A DNA stretch of 64,000 nt, from positions 434,001-498,000 of the forward strand of contig CM041199.1 of NCBI GenBank assembly GCA_023078555.1. The letters run 5' to 3'. The translations under genes and the position numbers were made by a program. Source of the stretch: Ulva prolifera. Taxonomy: Eukaryota; Chlorophyta; Ulvophyceae; Ulvales; Ulvaceae. Shown here one piece after another: positions 21,401 through 32,775 of this stretch (position 1 is its first letter; each line of letters begins with the position of its first letter). The notes beneath the pieces were generated by a model, which saw nothing but the letters and a program-made list of their open reading frames with translations, did not search any database and was not told the origin of the DNA.

Positions 21401-24400
21401 CCGTGCCCCATCCACCCCCCCAGAAGACCTCGAGTCGGCCGTACAGAGCGCCGCTGGCCGCTGCCGCGCCGCCGGTCAGCCGCAGATCCCCGTCACCTGC
21501 ACACGCCACACAGGGTTGGCGGCGCCGGGAAACTTCTACGCTCACATGTGAGCCGCACACCCTACAACTGCACTGAGCGTGCCTATAGGCATGCATGCAT
21601 GCACCAGCACCGGATGGCTGCCTTGGAGCCCGCGGTCTGTGATCGGCTCAAGCGCGCGCACATGTCATCAGTGCACACCAGTGATGGCAAAATACGCGTA
21701 TTCTCGAAAAAAACGTATGAAATACGCGTATTATAGCCACAGCGTATGGAATACGGCATACGTTGGACTTGGCCAGCGTGTGGGCGCCTAAGTGCTAGCG
21801 CTGTACACAGATTGCGCTTGTAGACGCTTGTCCACAAGCGCGTAGGCTCAATAGTCACCTGCCGCGGCCGCTGCGCTGCGCATGCCGCCACACAGAGCCT
21901 CGTGTAACGTTTAGTCGTGTCTGTAGTATTGTCAGAGGTCATGCGACATTGCGGCTTACGTGCAGCGTGCTGTTCACGATGCAGCGGTTCACGATGCAGC
22001 GCTTGCCAAGTTTGCAGAGCGCATCATTGCGCTGGGGCCAACGGCGTCGCCTTGTGAGCGCAACTGGTCTGCGTATGAGCATGTTGTGAGCAAGAAGCGC
22101 AACCGCCTGAGCGTAGACAAGGCTGAGAAGCTTGTTTATGTGTTCCAGAACCTGCGTACGCTGTATGGGCAGAGCACGCCAACCGTAGTGAGCTCTATGA
22201 GCAGATGTACTTCGATGCATTTGCTTCGGAGGACGAGGGTGGAAGCAGTGATGCCAGCGACGAGGATGTTGCAACAGAATGAGCTGCTGTTGTCTTGGTG
22301 CATGCACAGATGCTCTGGTCGGCGGGGGCTGCGCCCCCGCACCCCCGTTGCTATGTTCCTGCCTCAAGTGCACTTTGACACACGTATTCCCCCACCGCAA
22401 ACGTATTTGCATACCGTATTCGCTGCCCAGCGTATGCCATACGAAATACAAAAGTGCCAACACTGGTGCACACTGATAATCAACGCCGACATTCTGTGAC
22501 CGAAGCCGAAGCCTCGCCGGAACAGTGTTGCGTGATGCATGTATACATGTACCAGAATATCATGCAGCAGGCGTAGTTCTAGATCTGGAGCGGATCCGCT
22601 CCGGAGGCTGATCGAGCTGCGCAGCAATATCTAGGCGGGATAGCACCATGATAGTTACGCATGTGATAATGGTGATGGTGATCATGGATGCATGGCCGGG
22701 GCGATGGAGGGGGGGGCGCACTGGGACCGTTGGGTGCCGGGGCGGACCCGCACGCGACGTATGCGTACGACTGCCCGAACGGGTTGCACGCGCCCGGAGG
22801 ATCCCCGTAGCTATAGTCCGGGTTTGTGAAGCCGGGGTAGTCCTCGCCGTCCTCAGACACCGGGCAGTCAATGAGACGCGCCTCGGCGCCGGAGCAGCCC
22901 AGCTGCTCGAGCGCAAAGGGGGCCTGGATCGCCTGCACGGTGAGACTGGATTACTGTTTTTCTTTTCAAATCTTCTGAAATGGTGATTGCACTTACAGCC
23001 TTCTGTTTGTCTGTACCCCCTTATAATATAGTTACTCGCGATCGGCCACATCTCGTGCGCGATTTGCTCTCAATCCGCCCCCTAGCTTAGCAGCGCTATA
23101 GCCGTCCTTGGATGGCTGGGTTCCATCAAGCAAATCGCAGCAATCCAGTTCAGCGACATGTGCATCAGGGTGGATCTGTGTGCGGTGAGGGCGGGCTGCT
23201 CTGGTCTTGATGCCGCCTTTCCGAGTTGCGTTGGGCAGCTCCGGTGATCACGATCATCATCGACGCCGAAGGCATGACAGCCAGAGCGCGGCTCAAAGCC
23301 GAGGCCGGTGTCGATTCGGGTGAGAGTAAGTCATCATGCACGTGCCTGATGATCTTGAGCTCAGTGCAGCTCGGACAGAGTTTGCCTGTCGAGGGGAGGG
23401 GGAGGGTGGCGTGCCTCCAGATTTGGCGGAGCGCCAGGGCCCGGGAAGAGAGACTGCAAGGCGAAGGCGCCGCCGGTGAAGCCGAGCTGGCGGCAGGCGA
23501 CGGCGGCGTCGGCGGCGTCAAAGCCGACGTTGCAGACCGCGCCGTAGGCGCCGTTATGGAAGACCTGTAGGGCGCCGGTGGTGAAGCCGTTCGTGACGAC
23601 CTCGGCCACGAGCCTCAGGTCTCCCTCACCTGCATGCACAGTGCTCCTGCCTCAAGCGCTGTAGCTGTTAAGGTGTACAGGCGCAGCTGTTAACAGCAAT
23701 TGCGCCGCACACATTTGCTGTCTGGCCAACAGGGGATGTATACTATATGTAGTCGTGTACATCAGATCTGCACCTACTCGTGGGCCTGCAGACAGGCCGC
23801 AACCCGGACAATACCAAACAGGCTGATACCACACAGGCTGAGGCTGATCATAAAATAAACTGCTCATGAAATCACACGTTGATGTGCCAGGAGCCAGTGA
23901 TATAGGGGTCGCATCACTGTGTTCAAGTTGCAACGGGTACAGGCAGTACTTACAGATTCGGTCAGCTTCACTAGTTTGATGTGTACCCTATAGATATATC
24001 ACCGTTTGCAAACTGCGTCAGCCCTGGAGAGTCAGTGCTACCATTCAGCACATTGCAAGTACTGTGATCTGGGGCGACCTCAGGCCGCCTGACATGAGAG
24101 GCGGCTTGCAAGCCAACTGATGTGAAAGGCAGAAAGGGGCCTTCCGATTCCAAGTGCATGACCCCATGACCCCCTTCCGGCTGCTCTGCTGGCCTGGCCT
24201 GGCCTGGCCTGCACTTATCTTTGTGGGAATGCCCATTCAGCACTCATTCGGGCAGCCCACACAGGCTAAATGTGATCACACTCAGCATATGGCACTGGCA
24301 GTCATGCTGAGTGTGTCAAGACGAGATCTTGAATACAAATGATTTCAGATGACCACTGTGAGGGGCCTGTTGACTCCTCTACTTAAGTAGGACAATTGTG

Positions 24401-25126
24401 GTGAAGTCTGAGGTCATCAACTATCCTGTATGTGCTATTATCCTGGTGAATGTGCAGCACTACTGCACTCCTGGAGATACATCCTGGACGTCTTGTGCAT
24501 GGCGTTGTATGCATGTGGGGGTGTGGCAGCTGTTTGGCTGTCAGTCACCTACGACGCTGGGTCGGCTGGGTCGGCATGACGTGACTCTGAGATTTGATCA
24601 AGGGCCCAGACAACCATGGCATGAATTGCGACCCCGACCCCGGTGCTGATTTTGTATGTTCATATGTAGTTACATATGGTTACAATTAATTTGTGACAAG
24701 GATGAAGTGTGAGGGGCAGGAGACACAGTGCACACATCATGCGCACGCACGCACCGCATGCATGCGCACACATGTGCACCGACGTTCTGCATCGGCAGTC
24801 ATCAGGCCAGCTCTGGCCGCAGGATGAATACAAAGGCGCCAAAGAAACTGGTTGTCTATGATATTGTTATTCCGCAGCAGCTTTGTCACATAGCAGCAAG
24901 GAGGAATGATGGGCGCACTGGCGGCGGCGCCGTCGAGAAGGGGCCCAGACGTCACGCCGGCTGGCGCCGTGGCGGCAGTACCGGTGGCTGTTGAATTTGT
25001 ATTCAGGGCGACTGCGGGGATGGCGGCGGGGGCGGCCGCGGGCTGCCCCTGCGCGCCCCGCTGCCCCGTCGCTGCCAGCGTAAGCAGCAGCAGTGCCAGC
25101 ACAGGTGCAGGAGTGTGCATATGCAT
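14147..25126 (-). CDS. secreted multi-SRCR-domain protein (at least 8 SRCR domains)
   Basis: Thirteen exons join in phase to at least 1,176 residues: 25126-24982, 23629-23415, 22932-22722, 21496-21270, 20707-20536, 20349-20153, 19845-19680, 19129-18641, 18094-17690, 17449-17301, 16201-15979, 15534-15145, 14686-14147. The first exon encodes a signal peptide (MHMHTPAPVLALLLLTLAA) and a Ser/Thr/Ala linker; its link to the rest is less certain. Eight SRCR domains follow, with the family's RLV/EVF, C..GF..ADA.VACRQLGF, C.G.E..L..C and terminal AC residues. Domains 4, 5, 7 and 8 are single exons; 1, 2, 3 and 6 are split. Introns between domains are all phase 1 and introns within domains all phase 0. 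Donors are mostly GTGCG; the split in domain 1 appears to use a GC donor. Expected role is extracellular binding, ligand unknown. The C-terminal exon was not found. Introns hold a LINE fragment, a hAT remnant, (TA)n and poly-C. Confidence 0.8.
15116..15141. repeat. G26 homopolymer (C26 in sense) at an SRCR intron 5' end
   Basis: An uninterrupted run of 26 G on the given strand. In the sense of the SRCR gene it begins five bases after the exon end at 15145 (donor GTACC...), so it forms the start of the intron between SRCR domains 7 and 8. Exact length is likely to vary. Confidence 0.9.
15843..15861. repeat. G19 homopolymer in SRCR intron
   Basis: Nineteen consecutive G, in the intron between SRCR domains 6 and 7, exactly at the left edge of the duplicated block 15862-18250. 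It is absent from the paralogous position near 6455. Confidence 0.9.
15862..18250. repeat. segmental duplication block, copy 2 (partner 6455-9000)
   Basis: Copy carrying the intact SRCR exons at 15979-16201, 17301-17449 and 17690-18094. Identity with 6455-9000 runs through introns and the LINE-like insert and fades at about 18250 (9000 in the partner), shortly after a shared GCGCAAATGATTGACATC. Confidence 0.85.
16327..17262 (+). mobile_element. LINE-like retroelement 3' fragment with repeated tail, copy 2
   Basis: Paralogue of 7346-7912 in the equivalent intron, antisense to the SRCR gene. The frame runs from about 16417 (GGQGAAGLGEQ) through DVQKRNAYRLCDHDA and HGHLGQPAM. It is shifted near 16800 and continues in the next frame with NALRRLNVALCKGNA, ending at 16987. 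A tail of about 115-130 bp containing GGCTGTGGTACGCGCTCGTG and GCCCGGCCTCTGTCCTTTG occurs at about 16935-17050 and again at 17135-17262. A shorter relative of the second motif is at 18453-18482. Tail duplication fits 3' ends of successive insertions. Dead copy. Confidence 0.5.
18361..18443. repeat. (TA)n microsatellite, about 83 bp
   Basis: Nearly pure TA dinucleotide tract with one G interruption, in the intron between SRCR domains 4 and 5. It abuts a GCCCGGCCTCTCTCCGTTG motif related to the LINE-like tails at 17030 and 17230. Confidence 0.95.
19403..19465. repeat. three 21-bp tandem units, each a 14-bp palindrome
   Basis: Units start at 19403, 19424 and 19445 and read GCCCCTGACTGnnCAGTCAT. 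The cores TGACTGTACAGTCA and TGACTGCGCAGTCA are perfect palindromes and the middle one (CA core) nearly so. They lie in the intron between SRCR domains 3 and 4. Confidence 0.9.
21679..22465 (+). mobile_element. 787-bp hAT-superfamily transposon remnant
   Basis: Ends are inverted repeats (CAGTGATGGCA left; CAGTGTTGGCA on the complement at the right), of the CAGNGNTGGCA type typical of hAT elements. The 8-bp direct repeat GTGCACAC flanks it exactly at 21671-21678 and 22466-22473. Inside, from about 21960 on the plus strand, the frame encodes a hAT C-terminal dimerisation signature (CERNWSAYEHV, KRNRLSVDKAEKLVYVFQNL). It then loses frame, and the acidic tail (SEDEGGSSDASDED, stop at 22281) lies in another frame. 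With no DDE core it is an internally deleted, non-autonomous copy. The paralogous intron at 1971-1978 shows a single GCGCACAC, i.e. the empty site. Confidence 0.85.
24277..24315. repeat. perfect 12-bp inverted repeat, 15-bp loop
   Basis: CACACTCAGCAT at 24277-24288 is mirrored by ATGCTGAGTGTG at 24304-24315. Lies in the first intron of the SRCR gene as modelled. Could be a hairpin or the residue of a small inverted-repeat element. Confidence 0.7.
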
Positions 25127-25229
25127 GCTTGCAGGCCTTCTGACACCTGCAGTGCATTGTCCCCACGCCAACTCAGTGGACTCAGCGAGCACCCTCACCT
25201 GTCGTGGATTTGTGCTGTGCATCTGCGAC

Positions 25230-25337
25230 GCAGCTGTGGCTGAATGCAGCAAGGTAGCTGCTCCTCGTGGTGGTGTGGCCATTGCAGCTGTGGCTGAATG
25301 CAGCAAGGTAGCTGCTCCTCGTGGTGGTGTGGCCATT
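25230..25337. repeat. exact 54-bp tandem duplication upstream of SRCR start
   Basis: Units 25230-25283 and 25284-25337 are identical. They lie about 105 bp upstream of the proposed SRCR start codon at 25126, so probably in its 5' untranslated region or promoter. Exact identity suggests a recent origin. Confidence 0.9.
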
Positions 25338-28300
25338 AGGTCGAACAGCATGATCAAATATGGTGTCTGAAGTGACAAACTCAGGTGGGCCAGCGGTGGT
25401 GCGTTTAAAGCAAGGCAGTGTAAGTCTGTATCGGTGAGTTTGCCACATAATGTTTTCTACACATGCATACGTGTTGTGGGACATGTGGTGTCTGTTTTGT
25501 GAGGTGGCTGCAGGTGTTTCGTGAGACACACCTGTGCACACACTTTTATGCAGTAATTGCATACATTGATCATTGGTCGTGATGATCCTGCAATTAAATG
25601 TATTGTACACACAAAAACAGCTGAAGGGTTGGGCAGGTGCACAGAATGATGCCTAAAATCGATGACCAGGTCTGCGTGTTTGGCAATGTGACTTTGCAAT
25701 GTGACACATTGCAATGTCACATTGCAATGTCATTGCACGTCAGCACGATGTCCTTGAACCTTGAAAGATCGAGGACATACAAGAGTGTGTACAAGTCTTC
25801 GTTTTAGCTAGTAGTTTGTGCACATGCATGACTAATGAAATTTCAGTTCACATGAACTGGTTGAGGCCTTGGAAAGCATGACTTGAGAGGGAGCTCTTGA
25901 AAGCCACATGTCCTTACAATGCATTCTGTACAGAAAGTACATGTGCCCATGTGTGCACAACCGGAATGGGGTCCAGCCTCAGAGATCGATCAGCAGTGCC
26001 TGCCAATGGCTGCATCACCCCGCCTGGCTTACTGAACATCGCAATGTAGCAGAATGTAACTGTGGACTGTGACGTTGAGGCCCTTTACATGTGCTGTATG
26101 CTTGCAAACACATCAGCCTCGAGATATCTGTGGTTTCAAGCTTGAAACTAGTCAACTGATCGGGACCGCTCTGGCGTTGCGCATACGGCATACGCGTATC
26201 ACTCTTTTGTAACGGTACCATGTGCACATATGGCCATCTTGACAAAAGAGTGAACGGAAGAAGACACGCACCGAAACCGAATCTCATCCACATATGGCCA
26301 TGATATCCTGGTGCAGCTGGCAGGTATCGCAGCTGCTGGCAAGATTTCAAGACACCGTAGTGACTGCAACATGCACAGTGCACTTCCCACGTGGGAACGC
26401 ACCGGAGAAGCTCCTTCGAGAGAGGGTCTTGTGCTTTGATGCTATGACTCAGCCTGTGAGCCCGCCCACTCTCTGAGAATGACCCAAGTAGCCGGCCGAC
26501 AACTTGAAGATCTTGTGCACAAGAGCTTGTGCCGTAAAGCGCTTTCTAACCCGTTTGCTCCTAAGACTCAACCAGGTTGCAGGTTCTGCCCACTATTCGA
26601 GCTCCCACTGTGACACCGCTCGGGCTCGATTGTGCCAACTGCGAGAGCGGCGAATTCGATGGCGCGGGCAGATGGCGATTCCAGTACTATCTCGAGATAG
26701 TGGCCTCGATACGCGCGACTATCAAATTGCAGGGCCGACGTCGTACGCGACAGGCACGCTCAAACCGGCTGGAAAGGCGTGTTATATGTAGCTGCAGCTT
26801 CAAGGTAAAGTTAGCAATTGTGTCGTATGCTACGTGATCACAGCGCTGTGGAATTCTGCGACGTCGGCGTCCGCAGGGAGCAACGTAGGCAGCACAGCGA
26901 CCGGCGCCGGTATGCGCAGATATGTATGCACATACCGAGCGATCGGCCGAGCTCGGCATGCAGGCAGGGTCACGCCGACGCCGCTTGCATGCGGCACGCA
27001 CCTGGCGCCCACCACCCGGCTCAGTCTTCGCGCTGCCGGGAGGTGTGACGATCCGCAGCTTCGCACATGGGGGCGGCCTCGGGGCGTCGAAGAGTTCGCT
27101 CCTCGCGGCATACTGGCCAGCCGCGGCCGCGCGTGATGTCGCACACTGTTCACAGGCCATCACGACCAAATGCTGTTCATGCAGTGCTCTACATGAACAC
27201 GGGCGCATTTCTCAACGGAACTCCCAGTGGATTTGCAATTGGTCGGATTTCAGTGGCCGTACATGTACACCGGTGCGGCCCCACTGGCCATGGGGAGCTA
27301 GATAGGTAGTCCCTTGATGGCTGTGAAGGTATTATTGCCAGTATCATGTAATACAACATATCCTATAGTATTTCGTGGGGAGATTGATATCACATATTCA
27401 TCCCGTGCACGGCCGTGCTACTGCTGACAGGTCTTCAGATACTATAGGGGTGTCCAGAAACAGTATGCTCCGTTTGCATGGCCAGCAGATCCTGCTTCCT
27501 TCGCTCAGCTAGGCAGCCATGGTCATGCTACGTTTTTAAGCGGGCAAGCCCGCCGTAAGCATACAAACACCAAAGGAACGCTTGTGCCAGCGGGCTGAGC
27601 AGTTTGACTGGACAATGCTCAAGCTGTACGCATTAACACCTGCGGCAGGTACTGTCATCTCAGACCGATCCGTGACACAAGTTTCGGGAACACGTCCGTG
27701 TTCAGCGGGAATTCTGGCGGGACAGTGAGCATAGCCATGAATGCCGGCAACGCTACAGGGGGTACACCACAACGCCCCACCGCCCTACCAGCGCTTGTAG
27801 CCAGGTATTCCGACGCGATGTGTGCCGGGGGGGGGCCCCCCGCAACGCGTGCGGGGGGCAGGGGGCCTAAGCCATGGCGGCAAGCAGCCGGACTCCCACA
27901 GCTCTGACGCCTAACGTAGTCATCACTGCTGACTCGGCAGTGGCTGACCCCCAGCCAAGAGACTGCAGCCCGACGTGTGCCGGCGCGGCTGCCTGGGGCT
28001 GGGCAACCCTGCGGCATCAGCAGCTATCAACAGATGAGCCCTTGACGAGGCATGCCCGGGGGCCGAATGAGCTACAGGCACTCTCATCGTTTGTGAAACT
28101 CGTGGCTGATTCGCAGTACAGAAGGGCCCCGAATGATTACACGATGTCTGCAGTTCCGCGGGAGCCCCCTCGCCACTCAACGGGCCCCCAGGCTGCGTCC
28201 CAGACCAACCCAAGAAGGCGCAGGCTGCGTGAAAGGTGTGGCCTGTTGACACTTCAGCACCCTGTGACAGCAGTTTCCAGCATGTACACTAGTACTACAT

Positions 28301-28393
28301 CAGCCGAGCTGAGCTCCGCTTCGAGTTCAACACCTCAACGGATTGCTTGACGGCGCAGATTACGGCGGCCGGTGCGGCCGCTCGCGGCGTGAT
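25338..28393. other. gene-poor interval
   Basis: No gene could be supported. A perfect 12-bp inverted repeat (TTGCAATGTGAC, 25694-25705 and 25716-25727) and a 10-bp one (ACTCTTTTGT, 26201-26210 and 26242-26251) are present. Position 26241-26289 is the partner of the dispersed repeat at 1016-1063. GC-rich frames at 26830-27210 and 27698-28350 are open on both strands with no recognisable domain. A GC hairpin (GGGGGGGCCCCCC) lies near 27830. Confidence 0.5.
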
Positions 28394-31153
<2,760 letters not shown>

Positions 31154-32775
31154 AATTCAGTCGTGACTCGACCGGATCTGCTATTTGCACTCGAAGGCGG
31201 TAAGGGACCTAGATGTGGTGCACGCGACAAGGAAGACAGCGTAGTTCAACAGCGTTCTGCAGCACCTGGCATGCACGTCTTTAACGCCACGGTCGGAGAG
31301 TCACGATTGTCGACGGCTTACCGAGATTGTGGCGAAGGTGCAAATGATCTGCTACATGTAGCACGCACTCGTTCTCCAGCTAGACCCAGATGGATACCAC
31401 AACGCAACAATCATGCCACACAGTGCAGTAGGGAGCACATAGCTATTGCTGCTCATGGCGGATACCACGCAGTGGTTCTGGAAGCACCAACAGCATCCTC
31501 GCGCTCGGTGTGTCTGCAGGTGTGACCTGTTCGCTAGCCAGAGCTCCTCTTGCCGTGACCTGACATGGACGACAGATATTAAAGTCGATGCAATGATCCA
31601 ATATGACGTACTGGGTGGCTGCATAGTCTACTGATGGCGGGGCTGCGCGATGTTATGTTCCACTGCCGAGCCATCGTCTGCCGAGTGCAGCGTGCACAAG
31701 TACAGAGGCGCCTGTGCGGAACGTCATCTTACACATCTGACCGCCAAAATTGTGCCTGGAAGAAGTACAAAGCAGTTTCCCAGGTCTTCATTGCTGCGTT
31801 TGGGCGCTTTGGTCGAGTGCTTTGGTAACACGCACACAAATACAGTCCAATCCAACAATTCATTCTAGGAGAGATCAAGCACACAAGAACAAACATACAT
31901 CGCTGAAAATACTAGTGCCTACGAGTCCTTGGCGGCTGTTTTGAAGGTGGGATGGATTCCCATAGGCGTAAAAGTGTGTGCTGCAGCTATCGCACAGCAA
32001 ATAGGCTCAAGTTGTACTCAATTTCCAGCTCCAGACGCTGTGAGGTTCTGGTGGGCACTAACATCTTTCCACCAGCAACATGGCCTCTCCACTGGCGGTC
32101 CAGATGAGGGCGCTACCCTCCCTCATCATCAATCTCCACTTCCTCGACAAGCTAGCTAAATTGCAAACATAGCTATGTTTGCAATTCATGGAACGTGTAG
32201 GTGCTACTACTGACTACACGTGCAGCCTCCAAAGCTACAGGCCACGACGGCTCTACCAGGCCCTCAGGCACATCTTGCACGCCTGTTTGCCAGCATCACG
32301 ATCGCTGCCTCGGCCTCGCCAGCCCCGCCGCCCCCTCTCGAGACTACACTGTGGACGGCACACTACAGTGCCTGCCCAGTGCCTACCCAGTGCCTGCCAC
32401 GCACAGTGTATGACACATGGCCGCAGGCTTCGGTACGGCAGTCAAACGGCTGTTCACCAAGCGAGGTCAGTCGGTTCCACGAGCTGTAAGGGCTGCATCC
32501 CCCCCCCCCCCCCCCCCCCCCCCCAAGAATCATTTATACATTGGTATAACATCAGTAACTCTCAGTGAACCGGCCCGACACCGCAACACACTGCTGCTCA
32601 CGCGCCATGCTGCTGCCCAATAGGCAGTGCCTATACCTGTGCTGAGTCCCCCGCCACAGGCGTGCTGCCAGGGACCCCCCCCCCCCCCCCCCCAGGCCGC
32701 GCCCAAGCACCCCCCGAGTGCGCTGATGATTCTGTCGTTCACACCATGTCCAGACGCCTATACAGGGGCTTGTCT
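31154..32775. other. intergenic, no gene seen
   Basis: Between the OTC start and the stop of the RINT1-like gene. Short frames only. Contains C26 at 32499-32524 and C19 at 32675-32693, the latter about 80 bp downstream of the RINT1-like stop codon (a G tract in that gene's sense). Confidence 0.5.
32499..32524. repeat. C26 homopolymer
   Basis: Twenty-six consecutive C, preceded by GGGCTGCAT and followed by AAGAATCA. No gene context recognised. Confidence 0.9.

Noticed and set aside
26687-27208. 173-codon minus-strand frame near 27 kb
   Set aside because: Open in four frames at once and Arg/Cys-rich; no motif recognised.
27874-28350. 158-codon plus-strand frame with ATG
   Set aside because: Ser/Thr/Pro/Arg-rich, no recognisable domain, no splice partners; could be a small gene but I cannot support it.
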